The notes: a model not told the origin generated them from the letters alone. Numbered from the stretch's first letter, positions 1 through 9,413 are shown. The stretch: 64,000 nt of DNA from Nostoc sp. PCC 7107 (GCF_000316625.1 NC_019676.1:4916501-4980500); one strand, 5' to 3'. Numbers and translations are program-made.

Positions 1-1
1 T

Positions 2-724
2 TCTAAACTTTGGAAACATACTCCAATATTAATGATTACAAATTTAGATGATGAATATTCTATCAATCGTGCCTTTGATGTCGGTGCAATCAATTTTATT
101 CGCAAGCCAATTCAACTAACAGTATTACGTCGACAGTTGCGACAATTACTCAAGCAAGCCCAAGTTTACAAACAACTAGAGGCAGCTAATCAGGCTTTAC
201 AGGAATTAGCGAACGTAGATAGTTTAACTGGTTTGGCTAATCGTCGTCGTTTTGATGACTATCTCAATACTCAGTGGATTAATTTAGTCCAAAAAGAGTC
301 TCCTTTATCTTTGATTCTCTGTGACATTGACTTTTTTAAATTTTATAACGACAAATATGGCCATCCTGTAGGAGATATTTGTTTACAAAAAGTAGGTACG
401 GCATTAAACTCTACAGTTCAAAAATATCAAGATTTAGTAGCCCGTTATGGTGGAGAAGAATTCGCAGTTATTATGCCAAATACCCATGCGGATGGGGCTG
501 TTCATATTGCTCATTTAATACAATCTGAAGTCAGAGACTTACAGATTATTCATGACGGGTCTTTAATTAGTCCGTATGTTAGTTTGAGCTTAGGAGTAGC
601 AACTGTCATTCCTACTTGGGAATCTTCACCTTTGGATTTAATTGTGGATGCAGATAAGGCACTTTACCAAGCAAAAGAGGCAGGTCGCAATCGCATTGTT
701 TCCAATATTAAAATGATGGTCTAA
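2..724 (+). CDS. Receiver-GGDEF response regulator (diguanylate cyclase), 5'-truncated by window edge
   Basis: The reading frame is open from the first complete codon, so the gene starts upstream of the window. What remains is the last third of a CheY-like receiver (TPILMIT, then the conserved Lys in FIRKPI), a helical linker, and a complete GGDEF domain with the active-site motif RYGGEEF. This motif supports synthesis of c-di-GMP from GTP, presumably controlled by phosphorylation of the receiver; the phospho-acceptor Asp itself is outside the window. The product-inhibition site, normally RxxD just before the GGEEF motif, reads KYQD here, so feedback inhibition may be weak (inference). The protein is soluble in the visible part. 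It is the first of two c-di-GMP genes in the window; the other is the EAL protein at 17193. Confidence 0.9.
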   Translation, partial: SKLWKHTPILMITNLDDEYSINRAFDVGAINFIRKPIQLTVLRRQLRQLLKQAQVYKQLEAANQALQELANVDSLTGLANRRRFDDYLNTQWINLVQKESPLSLILCDIDFFKFYNDKYGHPVGDICLQKVGTALNSTVQKYQDLVARYGGEEFAVIMPNTHADGAVHIAHLIQSEVRDLQIIHDGSLISPYVSLSLGVATVIPTWESSPLDLIVDADKALYQAKEAGRNRIVSNIKMMV

Positions 725-848
725 AATCTCAACTTTAATTCAGTTAATACAAACCATTCACTCATTATCCCTATAACCTGTCACCTGTAACATATACCCT
801 ACGATATACTGCACAATAAATGTAGTTCGTTGTGGTGACTACCAACAA

Positions 849-2243
849 ATGCCAACTACACTTGCAGACGCGCAAAATTTAGTTTCTGACCTCATTTCCC
901 GCTACTCATCCCGTGTAGATTATTTGATGATTCGCCTAGAGGAAGCAGAAGGGACTGATATCTTGTTGCGTGGCGACAAGGTAGAAACCCTGAGTGAAGG
1001 TATTTCTATTGGTGGACATATTCGCGCTTGTTATAAAGGTGGCTGGGGTTTAAGCAGTTTTAACCAGCTTTCTACTATTAAAGAACGAATTGAAGAAGCG
1101 ATCGCAGCAGCTTTGATGGTAGGCGATGAAGAAACTTTACTAGCTCCCATTGATCCAGTGCAAGCCATCTGTCAACTACCGCTAACGGGTACAGATCCGC
1201 GTAAAATTAGCCTATCGCAGAAAAAAGAATTGTGCGATCGCTACACTCAACTGTTAAAAAGTGTTGATCCTCAAATCACTACAACTTCTGTCCGTTACGG
1301 TGACAGCGCTCAAAGAATCATCATTGCCACCTCCGAAGGTACACTGATTGAACAATCTTGGGTAGATATGGAAATGCGCTTCGCCGCCACTGCAAGAAAT
1401 GGCGAAACTGTCCAAACCGGAAGGGAAACTACTGGTTCTCGCAAAGCCTATGAAGATTTAGTTAATTTAGATGAACAAGTAAAAAGTTCGGCTCAAAGGG
1501 CGGTTGCGGCTTTATCGCTTCCATCCGTTAAAGGTAATACATATACTGTAGTTATTGACCCCATTCTCACAGGTTTATTTGTTCATGAAGCCTTTGGGCA
1601 TCTTTCTGAAGCAGATATGGCTTACGAAAATCCCGATTTGCTAGAAGTAATGACCATCGGGCGGCGGTTTGGGCCAAAAGAACTGCAAATTTTTGATGGT
1701 GCAGCCCCAGAAGGACACCGCGGAAGTTATTTTTATGACGATGAAGGGACACCTGCTACTACCACCCAACTCATCAAAGATGGGATTTTAGTTGGGCGGT
1801 TACATTCTCGTGAAACCGCAGGTAAATTAGAAGAAACCCCCACTGGTAACGCTCGTTGTCTCAATTATCACTTCAGCCCCATTGTTCGGATGACCAATAC
1901 CTGGATAGAACGGGGTAAAACGCCAGCTGTAGATTTATTTACAGGTATCAAAGAAGGCGTTTATGCCCGTAACTGGCTGGGCGGGATGACTAATGGCGAA
2001 ATGTTTACCTTTAGCGCCGGGGAAGCATGGATGATTAGAAACGGTAAAATTGCTGAACCCGTTAAAGATGTGACACTTTCGGGTAACGTTTTTCAAACCC
2101 TGGCTGATATTGAAGCAATTGGTGATGACTTCTACTGGGATGAGTCTGGTGGCTGCGGTAAAGGTGGACAAAATGGTTTACCTGTAGGTTGCGGTGGCCC
2201 CAGTCTGCGAATTAGAGATGTAGTTGTCGGTGGAGAAACTTAG
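849..2243 (+). CDS. tldD: TldD/PmbA-family metalloprotease TldD
   Basis: This 464-residue protein has the usual length of TldD, the catalytic half of the TldD-TldE (PmbA) protease, which degrades unfolded peptides and matures some RiPPs and antitoxins. The zinc-binding motif HEAFGH is at residues 246-251. The Gly-rich C-terminal region with GGCGKGGQ and CGGPSLRIRD is also typical of TldD. The start at ATG 849 gives an N-terminus (LVSDLISRYSSRVDYLMIR) matching the family. No TldE gene lies next to it here, so the partner would have to be encoded elsewhere. Transcription is opposite to the genes that follow. The function assignment is by family; the substrate in this organism is unknown. Confidence 0.93.
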   Translation: MPTTLADAQNLVSDLISRYSSRVDYLMIRLEEAEGTDILLRGDKVETLSEGISIGGHIRACYKGGWGLSSFNQLSTIKERIEEAIAAALMVGDEETLLAPIDPVQAICQLPLTGTDPRKISLSQKKELCDRYTQLLKSVDPQITTTSVRYGDSAQRIIIATSEGTLIEQSWVDMEMRFAATARNGETVQTGRETTGSRKAYEDLVNLDEQVKSSAQRAVAALSLPSVKGNTYTVVIDPILTGLFVHEAFGHLSEADMAYENPDLLEVMTIGRRFGPKELQIFDGAAPEGHRGSYFYDDEGTPATTTQLIKDGILVGRLHSRETAGKLEETPTGNARCLNYHFSPIVRMTNTWIERGKTPAVDLFTGIKEGVYARNWLGGMTNGEMFTFSAGEAWMIRNGKIAEPVKDVTLSGNVFQTLADIEAIGDDFYWDESGGCGKGGQNGLPVGCGGPSLRIRDVVVGGET

Positions 2244-2244
2244 G

Positions 2245-2279
2245 TAATTTGTAATTCGTAATTTGTAATTCGTAATTCC
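2245..2279. repeat. Heptameric short tandem repeat (TAATTYG x5)
   Basis: Five consecutive 7-bp units alternate TAATTTG and TAATTCG, ending TAATTCC, directly after the tldD stop. An inverted version (AATTACGAATT) follows at about 2295-2305. Heptameric STRRs of this type are common between genes in Nostoc and Anabaena. No function is implied. Confidence 0.7.
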
Positions 2280-2296
2280 CAACTACGAGTTATCAA

Positions 2297-2605
2297 TTAC
2301 GAATTATCTATGACTTTTTTGAGTAAAGCCATCCACATATCTGGCGGATCGGCATAATAATCTATTGCTTCAACTTGATACTTGGTTAATTCAGCACCAC
2401 GCCGCAAAATAATATAATCACAAGGTTGAATGCCTTTCCCTACCCCTGTCATTTGTCCTTCTATACCTTGATTTATCGACTCAAATACGTAATCTCTGCC
2501 TGTAATAAATTGGCTGTAGTCATGTGTTTTATACTTTTGGGTAGGCTCATTTGTGGGAATAACTAATAGCGGCAACCAATTAAAAAAATTGAAACTTAAA
2601 TTCAT
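2297..2605 (-). CDS. Conserved-looking hypothetical protein, 102 residues
   Basis: A short soluble protein without signal peptide, membrane segment or a motif I recognise. It starts MNLSFNFFNWLP and has a mid-region (GVGKGIQPCDYIIL) followed by an amphipathic C-terminus (MALLKKVIDNS). Codon use resembles neighbouring genes and the stop lies next to the STRR, so it is probably a real small gene, convergent with tldD. Composition (Tyr/Asp-rich) suggests a folded globular protein. No function is proposed. Confidence 0.6.
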   Translation of the reverse strand: MNLSFNFFNWLPLLVIPTNEPTQKYKTHDYSQFITGRDYVFESINQGIEGQMTGVGKGIQPCDYIILRRGAELTKYQVEAIDYYADPPDMWMALLKKVIDNS

Positions 2606-3175
2606 GGCTTTTTTGATACAAATTTAATATTTTGTCAAAGTTATTGCTATAAAACAGAGCAATAATATCATTTCCGGTTATAGCAGGAGGTAGGAGGCAG
2701 AAGTAAAAGTCTTACTATTCCTGGCATTCAAGCTTTCAAATTGTCCTAACATATCTGACTACCGCTATATTTAGTTATGATTCGGGTATCTGTGCAAAAA
2801 TCAGAAAACTCTCTTTACCCTTATACCCAACAACAATTTTATAAGCGATATTCAGAATTGAGCTAAGTTTTTTGTAGACCTAATTCTGAATTTTGATTGT
2901 TTAATTTTTATCTCAAGATTGTATCTGTGTTGCCGATGATGCCAAGCATATTATTCTTAAACTATTGAGTTTCTTGTTTTAAACTCCTAAACTACGCATT
3001 TAATACATAAAATACAGGAGTATAAACCGTAGTGTCCACAGTAAATTTACTAAAGTAATAATGTAGAATTATTAAGGAATAAGTCTTGTTTACCTGACTT
3101 TAAATTGTTGATAAATATACAAATTTCAAATTACATTGAAGTGTCATTTATATGAATTTTTATATACATTTATTC
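2606..3175. other. 570-bp intergenic region with a dispersed repeat
   Basis: AT-rich spacer between two divergent-from-tldD minus-strand genes. It holds the first copy of a three-copy dispersed repeat (2679-2769). The remaining sequence, about 2770-3175, shows no convincing coding frame, hairpin terminator or binding motif. Confidence 0.6.
2679..2769 (+). repeat. Dispersed repeat, copy A (TATAGC...GCTATA, 91 bp)
   Basis: Bounded by TATAGC and its inverse GCTATA, with a purine-rich AGGAGG heptad block, then a core containing AAGTCTTACTATTCCTGG and TTCAAGCTTTCAAATTGTCC, and an end reading TATCTGACTACCGCTATA. The same core recurs at 26478-26604 and, inverted, at 53179-53257. This looks like a short non-autonomous or miniature element; no coding capacity. 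Confidence 0.8.
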
Positions 3176-3772
3176 CTAAACAATTTCAGTTTTGTTTAAA
3201 GCAACATCTACCTGAAGTAGGAGTGATTCTAGGGTAGAAGAGTTATCTAAAACAACATCTGCAAGAGTTATTTTTTCTACCAAAGGTAATTGGCTAGTAA
3301 TTCTTGCTTGTGCTTGTTCTGGATGAAGATGGTTTCTCTGGATTAATCTTTGTAACTGTTCTGCTTCCAAACAACTGACTACCCAAATTTCTGTAACTAA
3401 ATGTGTCATCTGCGCTTCAAACAACAGTGGAATAACTAACACCAGAGTGTCAGCGGTGGATGTAGAAATTGCTTGTAGAAAACAGTTTTTGACATAAGGG
3501 TGAATCAACTCTTCCACCCATTGGCGTTCTTGTTGATTTTGAAAGATAATTTCCCCTAGTTGCTGACGGTTAAGATTACCATCAGGAAGTAATATTTGTT
3601 CACCGTAACGTTGCGCGATCGCCTGTAAAATAGGTGAACCAATAGATACTGCATTCCTAGCATAAATATCCGCATCAAAAATCGGCAGGTGATAAGCACT
3701 AGCTAAATAATTAGCAACGGTGGTTTTACCTGTAGCAATTCCTCCAGTTAAGCCGATGATGCGTTTAGTCAT
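3176..3772 (-). CDS. coaE: Dephospho-CoA kinase
   Basis: Catalyses the last step of coenzyme A biosynthesis, ATP-dependent phosphorylation of the 3'-OH of dephospho-CoA. The 198-residue length is normal. The N-terminus carries the P-loop GGIATGKT at residues 10-17, followed by the family motif FDADIYAR (substrate Asp) and the lid-region sequence RQWVEELIHP. The C-terminal segment ITLADVVLDNSSTLE is also typical. It is monocistronic in appearance, with about 110 bp of repeat-containing spacer before the next minus-strand gene. Confidence 0.95.
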   Translation of the reverse strand: MTKRIIGLTGGIATGKTTVANYLASAYHLPIFDADIYARNAVSIGSPILQAIAQRYGEQILLPDGNLNRQQLGEIIFQNQQERQWVEELIHPYVKNCFLQAISTSTADTLVLVIPLLFEAQMTHLVTEIWVVSCLEAEQLQRLIQRNHLHPEQAQARITSQLPLVEKITLADVVLDNSSTLESLLLQVDVALNKTEIV

Positions 3773-3800
3773 TGGTCAATCAATAGTTAAAAGTGCTGTA

Positions 3801-3855
3801 AAGCCCTGCGGGCATTGCTGCGCGTAGAGCGGTAGCGGGGCGTTTAGCCCGTGCT
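3801..3855. repeat. Small dispersed palindromic repeat
   Basis: GC-rich block containing GCCCTGCGGGC and TGCGCGTAGAGC, unlike the AT-rich surroundings. It is of the kind of short palindromic repeats scattered in cyanobacterial spacers; related fragments occur near 36291, 37204, 57857 and 61234. Confidence 0.5.
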
Positions 3856-3883
3856 GAGTAGTAGTATATTCTTCCCCTGGACT

Positions 3884-5455
3884 TCACACTTCATACTTTT
3901 TCACCAAGGCTTGAGTTAGCCCTTCTAGGGTATATTCTTCAGCCTCAACATCTACCCGTCCGAATAAAGTATGACAAGTTTTAGACGTTTGAGGGCCAAT
4001 GGAAGCAATGCAAACATCCTGTAAATTGACAACAGAGTTATTAGCAAATGTGTTGTCTATAATTTGACAGAAAAATTGTACAGTTTTAGAACTAGCAAAT
4101 GTAATAATATCTATTTGATGATTTTGTAAAGCTAACTTTGCTGATTCTGGGATACTACTAGGACAGCAAGATTGATATGCTGCAACTTCAACAACTTCTG
4201 CGCCCTTGGCTGTTAATTCTTTGACTAAAACTTCTCGACCGCCAGTTTCTACTCTGGGGAATAAAATCTTTTGACCTAACAATGCTTCGGGAAAGTTTTC
4301 TACCAACGAGTCTGCGACAAAGTTAGGGGGAATAAAATCTGGTTTTAGGGCTTGTTGTCTGAGACATTGGGCTGTTTTCTCCCCAACTACTGCAATTTTG
4401 ACATTAGCCAAAGCACGAGAATCTTTACCCAAGGCTGTTAATCTGGCAAAAAAGTATTCAATACCGTTGGTTGAGGTGAGAATTAACCAGTGAAAGTCAG
4501 ATAAACTAGCGATCGCACGATCTAAATCTGCCCAACTAGAAGGCGGGCCGATTTCTAACGTGGGCATTTCCATCACTGTAGCACCAACCGCCTGGAGGCG
4601 ATCGCTAAATTCGCTCGACTGTCCCACAGAACGAGTGACTAAGATAGTTTTTCCAGCGAGGGGGAGGTGGTTGGACATATTTGCAAAACTGGGAATAATT
4701 GCTGTAGTAAAATCCTCAGAATTTATTGTCTCAGATTGTAAGTACTGCCGTAGACCAACAACTTCACCAATGACAATTACCACTGGTGAGAGTGATAACC
4801 CTGCGGTTTTTTCTAAAATATTATTGAGTTGACCAGTCCAAATTTGTTGATTTGGCGTTCCCGCCCAGCGGATGATCGCAATGGGAGTGAGAGGCGATCG
4901 CTTACGCCGCAATAATTGATGTAAAATCTCTGGTAGATTTTGTCCCCCCATCAAAATTACTAATGTCTCTAACCTTGACAGCGCCTCCCAGTCCAACGCA
5001 TCTGGTTCATGGGCGGTAAACACAGCAAAACACCGACTCATCACTGGGTCTGTCAAGGGAATTCCGGCGAACAAGGGCGCTGCTAAAGCCGAAGAAATTC
5101 CCGGTATCACTTCAAACTCACAACCAGCGGCTTTCAATGCTGCAATTTCAGCAGTACAGCGGCCAAAAATAAACGGGTCGCCTGATTTTAACCTGACAAC
5201 TTGTTGACCACTTTGGCAGTGCTGCACCAATAATTTATTAATTTCCCCTTGGGGTGTACTGGGTTTACCACCACGCTTACCCACATCTAACCTTAAACAA
5301 TTCGCTGGTACGCACTGTAATAATTGCTCATCTACCAAAGCATCGTAGACCAACACCTCAGCCACAGCCAAGAGATGATAAGCCTTGACTGTCAGGTACG
5401 CCACATCTCCCGGCCCTGCACCTACAAGGTAAACTTTACCCAGTTTTTCAGTCAT
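3884..5455 (-). CDS. cobA-hemD: Fused uroporphyrinogen-III C-methyltransferase / uroporphyrinogen-III synthase
   Basis: A 523-residue bifunctional protein of tetrapyrrole biosynthesis. Residues about 5-245 are a SAM-dependent SUMT domain (GKVYLVGAGPGD at the N-terminus, then KSGDPFIFGR and the IPGISSA motif), which methylates uroporphyrinogen III at C2 and C7 toward sirohaem and cobalamin. Residues about 265-520 are a HemD domain (LAGKTILVTR, TSTNGIEYFF, FASSKTVQFF), which closes hydroxymethylbilane to uroporphyrinogen III. This fusion is known in cyanobacteria. Both halves look complete. Having synthase and methyltransferase in one chain could channel intermediate into the sirohaem/B12 branch (inference). 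Confidence 0.93.
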   Translation of the reverse strand: MTEKLGKVYLVGAGPGDVAYLTVKAYHLLAVAEVLVYDALVDEQLLQCVPANCLRLDVGKRGGKPSTPQGEINKLLVQHCQSGQQVVRLKSGDPFIFGRCTAEIAALKAAGCEFEVIPGISSALAAPLFAGIPLTDPVMSRCFAVFTAHEPDALDWEALSRLETLVILMGGQNLPEILHQLLRRKRSPLTPIAIIRWAGTPNQQIWTGQLNNILEKTAGLSLSPVVIVIGEVVGLRQYLQSETINSEDFTTAIIPSFANMSNHLPLAGKTILVTRSVGQSSEFSDRLQAVGATVMEMPTLEIGPPSSWADLDRAIASLSDFHWLILTSTNGIEYFFARLTALGKDSRALANVKIAVVGEKTAQCLRQQALKPDFIPPNFVADSLVENFPEALLGQKILFPRVETGGREVLVKELTAKGAEVVEVAAYQSCCPSSIPESAKLALQNHQIDIITFASSKTVQFFCQIIDNTFANNSVVNLQDVCIASIGPQTSKTCHTLFGRVDVEAEEYTLEGLTQALVKKYEV

Positions 5456-5569
5456 AATCTGATATTAATGCGATCGGGCAGAAAAATTTCATCATATCAA
5501 TCAAGATGATTATCGATGAGTTAGCGATCGTATGATCGAACAGGGTGAGTATTATGCCCAAATTTTTTA

Positions 5570-6139
5570 CTACGAATTCACCTTTAACCAGCCAAAAATT
5601 TCACCCACTGTTAACTGTAAATCCTGGCAAAAATCTGGCACAGGCAGAACACTATCAAGTGATTCAAAAGCTAAAGGTTGTTTTCCCGCCGGATAAGCAG
5701 CAATAAATCGCTCATCTGGGTCAATTAGCCAACCCATTTGAGTGCCGTGATTGAGAGCGTGTAATATTTTCTTTGTAACTTTTGTATGGCTTTGTTCTGG
5801 GGAAAGAATTTCGATGAGCCAGTCGGGTGCGATGGTAAATGTATTAGCAATATCACCATTTTCATCGACAGGAAGTCTTGCCCAAGAAAATATAGCGACA
5901 TCGGGAACTATGGAAATTCCGTCAAATGTACAGCGTAATTCAGGGAAAGCCCAACCCATTTTTTGGACTTTTACAACAGCATTGATTTTGGGACAGAGTT
6001 CTCCTTGAATAGTGCTATGTTTTCCTTGAGGCATTGGTTTTTGAATTACTTGACCATCAATGTATTCTGAGCTTGGTTGAGTTTCTGGTAGTGAGAGAAA
6101 CTCTGCTATAGTCAATGTTTTCTTTGGTGTTTGTACCAT
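5570..6139 (-). CDS. Uma2-family (DUF820) restriction-endonuclease-like protein
   Basis: A 189-residue member of the Uma2/DUF820 family, very abundant in cyanobacteria, with a PD-(D/E)XK nuclease-like fold. Visible family features are the N-terminal SSEYIDGQVIQKP, the strand ISIVPDVAIF carrying the metal-binding Asp, and DWLIEILSPEQS carrying the Glu, followed by the helix with TKVTKKI. The catalytic positions appear intact. The biological role of these proteins is unknown; they are widely found near mobile DNA. It is a free-standing gene in the same orientation as its neighbours. Confidence 0.85.
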   Translation of the reverse strand: MVQTPKKTLTIAEFLSLPETQPSSEYIDGQVIQKPMPQGKHSTIQGELCPKINAVVKVQKMGWAFPELRCTFDGISIVPDVAIFSWARLPVDENGDIANTFTIAPDWLIEILSPEQSHTKVTKKILHALNHGTQMGWLIDPDERFIAAYPAGKQPLAFESLDSVLPVPDFCQDLQLTVGEIFGWLKVNS

Positions 6140-6165
6140 AGATAATCAATTGAGAATAATTAATT

Positions 6166-6630
6166 TCAGGTTGATTTGGCGTTGATTTTTGCCAATAACT
6201 GAGTAACTTTTTGGGCTTTTTCGGGTTGGCGTTTTTGAAATAATTTTTGCGCTGTTTGCAGATTAGTTTTGGCTGCTTCTGGTTGATTTTGCTGAATTAA
6301 AACATTGGCTAGGCGCAAATAAGCTTCAGGATTTTTGGGACTGCGACGAATGACTTCTTGGAATAATTCTGTGGCTTCGGCAATTTTATCTTGTTGATAT
6401 AAAACATCGCCTAAAAATAGTCGAACTACGTCATTAGTAGAATTGATAGCAATAACTTTACGAAATTCTGCTTCTGCACCTGAATAATCTTTTTGCTGAT
6501 AAAAATTGATGCCTTTTTGAAAATAGTTGGAGGTGATTAAGGTTTTCCAGGCAAAATAAATCAGCAAGAAAATACTAGCAATTACTACCAATGTGGCAAA
6601 AATATCATTTACTGGAAGAGTATCTAGCAT
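6166..6630 (-). CDS. Membrane-anchored TPR protein
   Basis: A 154-residue protein with one N-terminal transmembrane helix (about residues 10-28, IFATLVVIASIFLLIYFAW) followed by about three tetratricopeptide repeats: a first unit YFQKGINFYQQKDYSGAEAE, a second LGDVLYQQDKIAEATELF, and a third LRLANVLIQQNQPEAAKTNL. TPRs are protein-binding scaffolds, so this is likely a small membrane adaptor. Its start lies 4 bp downstream of the stop of the prenyltransferase gene, so the two are probably co-transcribed. No specific partner can be named. Confidence 0.8.
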   Translation of the reverse strand: MLDTLPVNDIFATLVVIASIFLLIYFAWKTLITSNYFQKGINFYQQKDYSGAEAEFRKVIAINSTNDVVRLFLGDVLYQQDKIAEATELFQEVIRRSPKNPEAYLRLANVLIQQNQPEAAKTNLQTAQKLFQKRQPEKAQKVTQLLAKINAKST

Positions 6631-6634
6631 TATT

Positions 6635-7597
6635 TTAAGCCAACAAACAGGCGATGGGAAATATTAAATATTCTAAGAAAAAGAGTTTCCAAATGAATTG
6701 ATAGAATTGCGCGATCGCTCTTTTATCTTGTAAGTCTACTGTCAAACTACGAAACCACATCCCACACAGCAATATTAAATGGGTAATCACCAAAAAAGCT
6801 GAGTTTACCGATTTGAGATGCAGCACTCCTGCCAACATCATGCCTAAATAGCAGAGGGTGAGTACCCAAAGCGCCAAGTTAAATACAGAATGCACTCCGA
6901 GTTTAATTGTAAATGTAGTGATGTTGTACAAGCGATCGCCCTCTATATCAGGGATATCTTTAAAAATTGCGATCGCAAAGGTAAACACTAAGATAAATAT
7001 CGTCAGTACCCACACCGCTGGCGGAATTAATTCTTTGCTTTGCAGTACCCAATTAAAATGTAAAAATAAACCCAAATTGACAATTGTCCCTCGGACAGAA
7101 AAAATGCACAGTGCTGCCCAAAATGGAAATTGTTTTAAGCGAATTGGAGGTAAAGAATAAGCTGTACCAATTGCCAAGCTTAAAGCGACCATTCCTAACA
7201 AAAATGGCCCATTTAACCAGGCAGTTACTAGTGCTAAAATGCCTGTAGTTATGACAATAAATTGCCCTAAGCGTTGAGAAAATTCCCCAGATGCTAGTGG
7301 TAAATGTGGCTTGTTAATCTTATCTATCTCCACATCTTCTAACTGATTTAAGCCGACAATGTAAACATTGCCACATAAACAAGCAATCCATGCACCTAAA
7401 ACTGGCAATAGGGAATGGGAAATGGGGAATAGAGAATCAACACGATGACTAACGGCAAGGGCAATAAAATATAAACCCAATACACTTAGACTTGTGCCAA
7501 TAATCGTGTGCGGACGCGAAAACTTCCAAAAGGCATATAACCAGTTGAATGGCAAAGGTTTGGGTGATAAATCGCTGTTTTGAGAACTCTGACTCAT
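6635..7597 (-). CDS. hpt: Homogentisate phytyltransferase (tocopherol biosynthesis)
   Basis: UbiA-type integral membrane prenyltransferase of 320 residues that condenses homogentisate with phytyl diphosphate to 2-methyl-6-phytylbenzoquinol, the committed step to vitamin E. The first Asp-rich motif NQLEDVEIDKINKP begins at residue 84 and is followed by LPLASGEFS. The second, KDIPDIEGD, is at 213-221. Both bind Mg-diphosphate. About eight or nine hydrophobic helices are visible. A related homogentisate solanesyltransferase is possible, but the NQLxDxxIDxINKPxLPxASG pattern and the cyanobacterial context favour phytyltransferase (VTE2/HPT). It probably forms an operon with the TPR gene. Confidence 0.88.
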   Translation of the reverse strand: MSQSSQNSDLSPKPLPFNWLYAFWKFSRPHTIIGTSLSVLGLYFIALAVSHRVDSLFPISHSLLPVLGAWIACLCGNVYIVGLNQLEDVEIDKINKPHLPLASGEFSQRLGQFIVITTGILALVTAWLNGPFLLGMVALSLAIGTAYSLPPIRLKQFPFWAALCIFSVRGTIVNLGLFLHFNWVLQSKELIPPAVWVLTIFILVFTFAIAIFKDIPDIEGDRLYNITTFTIKLGVHSVFNLALWVLTLCYLGMMLAGVLHLKSVNSAFLVITHLILLCGMWFRSLTVDLQDKRAIAQFYQFIWKLFFLEYLIFPIACLLA

Positions 7598-8082
7598 GAG
7601 TAGCTTAGATTCAGTATTCCGGCTTACTGTTAATCATTGTTACAGAATTGGCTCATTAACAACAGCCAAAGGTTGAGATGCAATTGTCTTGGTGGACATT
7701 TTGAGGGAAGATAAATGTACGCTATTAAAATTCATCACAGTAATTTTCTCATGAAACCCTAATTTGAGTATCATTGCTGTGGTCGATGGGAATTAAGGGT
7801 AGTAGTGATTCGTTGGTTGGCTATTTTTAGTTCTAAAAAATACACTATAGTATCAGTAAAATTTGGTAATCAAGCCAGCAACGCCAGTTAAGGTAAAGAC
7901 TTGGTAAACTACCTTTTAGACACAATGTATATTGGACACTAATGGATAATGCTTACGTCATCCATGATTGACGGTATGAATTTTGTTTGAGTTTCTCTGG
8001 TGCAGAAAATTCGATGTGCAGCATTGAATGAACAACTACCAATTAACCATTCCTCTAGTAAACGTGAATACTTCAAGGCTAT
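7598..8082. other. 485-bp divergent intergenic region
   Basis: Separates the minus-strand hpt from the plus-strand secreted hydrolase and so must hold promoters for both. I see no clear hairpin, tandem repeat or recognisable regulator box and no coding frame. Confidence 0.5.
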
Positions 8083-9342
8083 ATGGCTAATCAATTCCAT
8101 CACAAAAACAGGCGATGGCGTGTATGGGTAGGTGACAAATCATTCAACCCGATGAAACTCTTGACTTTGACAGGCTGGCGGCGCAGTTTGCAGCGACTGG
8201 TGCCAATGTTGATGTTAGTTTCTTTTATGGCAGTATTGTTAGTTGATGGGCTAAAACCTGCGATCGCTCAACTACCACGCCAAGAAATCCGCGGTGTGTG
8301 GATGACCAACAATGATTTTAATGTTCTGCGCGATCGCAGCAAAGTGCAGGAAGCAGTCAAACACCTACAACGCCTCAATTTCAACACTATCTATCCCGTT
8401 GTATGGAACTCTGGTTATGCTATGTATCCCAGCGCTACCGCCCAACGCGCGGGTATTCAACCTTTTCTCGCCCGTGGTTCAGATGGACAAGATATCCTCG
8501 CAGACCTAATTAATCAAGCCCATCGTCAAGGGCTGTTAGTCATTCCTTGGTTCGAGTTTGGGTTCATGGCTCCGCCAACATCCGAGTTAGCCTTAAATCA
8601 TCCAGAGTGGTTGACCAAAAAGCGCAATGGTAGCGAAACTTCTATGAGTGCGGCGGGTGAAGTTGTTTGGTTAAATCCTTTCCATCCCCAAGTGCAACAA
8701 TTCATTAGCAACTTGGTGCTAGAAGTCGTCACTCAATACGATGCTGATGGTATTCAGTTTGATGACCATACAAGTTTGCCCCATGAATTTGGTTATGACA
8801 AATACACAGTCGCTTTATACACTCAAGAAACTAAAAACAATCCCCCTGCAAACCCTAATGACCCAGCTTGGGTAAAGTGGCGAGCAGATAAAATTACTGC
8901 GTTCATGGTACAACTCAACCAAGCAGTAAAAGCCAGAAAACCCAATGCTATTTTCTCGGTTTCCCCGAATTATTATGATTTTGCTTACAAGTTTCACCTG
9001 CAAGATTGGCTGGCTTGGATAAGACAAAATATTGTAGATGAGCTAGTTGTGCAAGTTTATCGTCCTGATTTGCAAAGTTTTATCGCCAATATCGGCCGCA
9101 GCGAAATTCAAGAAGCGCAACAAAAAATTCCCACAGGAATCGGAATTATGACAGGGTTGCGGAATAATCCCGTACCAATGCAACAAATTAAATCCCAGGT
9201 ACGCGCAGCCCAAGAACGAAGTTTAGGTGTAGCCTTTTTCTATTATGAAAGCTTGTGGGATGTGGCTCCCGAAACAGTAGCTGAACGTCAGGATGGATTT
9301 AAGCGGCTGTTTCCTTATCCTGTAGTTCGCGCTAAAATATAA
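8083..9342 (+). CDS. Secreted glycoside-hydrolase-like protein (GHL10/DUF187 family)
   Basis: A 419-residue protein with an N-terminal export signal (LVPMLMLVSFMAVLLVDG, cleavage probably after KPAIAQ) followed at once by EIRGVWMTNNDFNVL, the opening of the GHL10/DUF187 TIM-barrel family. Other family blocks are NTIYPVVWNSGYAMYPS, VIPWFEFGF, DGIQFDDH and FSVSPNYYDFAY. Acidic residues in the barrel strands (for example in DGIQFDDH) are candidate catalytic groups. It is expected to act on cell-wall or envelope polysaccharide outside the cytoplasmic membrane; the substrate is not known. An internal ATG at 8152 (MKLLTLTG) would give a more ordinary signal peptide and has a GGTGA-like site upstream, so the true start is uncertain. 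Confidence 0.82.
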   Translation: MANQFHHKNRRWRVWVGDKSFNPMKLLTLTGWRRSLQRLVPMLMLVSFMAVLLVDGLKPAIAQLPRQEIRGVWMTNNDFNVLRDRSKVQEAVKHLQRLNFNTIYPVVWNSGYAMYPSATAQRAGIQPFLARGSDGQDILADLINQAHRQGLLVIPWFEFGFMAPPTSELALNHPEWLTKKRNGSETSMSAAGEVVWLNPFHPQVQQFISNLVLEVVTQYDADGIQFDDHTSLPHEFGYDKYTVALYTQETKNNPPANPNDPAWVKWRADKITAFMVQLNQAVKARKPNAIFSVSPNYYDFAYKFHLQDWLAWIRQNIVDELVVQVYRPDLQSFIANIGRSEIQEAQQKIPTGIGIMTGLRNNPVPMQQIKSQVRAAQERSLGVAFFYYESLWDVAPETVAERQDGFKRLFPYPVVRAKI

Positions 9343-9380
9343 GAATTACAATAGAATTCGGCATAATTTCGTGAGAAACA

Positions 9381-9413
9381 AGATCCCCAACTTCTTTAAG
9401 AAGTCGGGGATCT
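9381..9413. terminator. Hairpin repeat, copy 1 (possible terminator of the secreted hydrolase gene)
   Basis: Stem AGATCCCCAACTTC / GAAGTCGGGGATCT (one mismatch) around a TTTAA loop, 38 bp after the stop codon. It belongs to a three-copy family (also 13013-13045 and 53101-53133) that shares the preceding GTGA(G/A)..AACAAGAT flank, so it is a dispersed repeat that may double as a terminator. There is no long T-run after it. Confidence 0.6.
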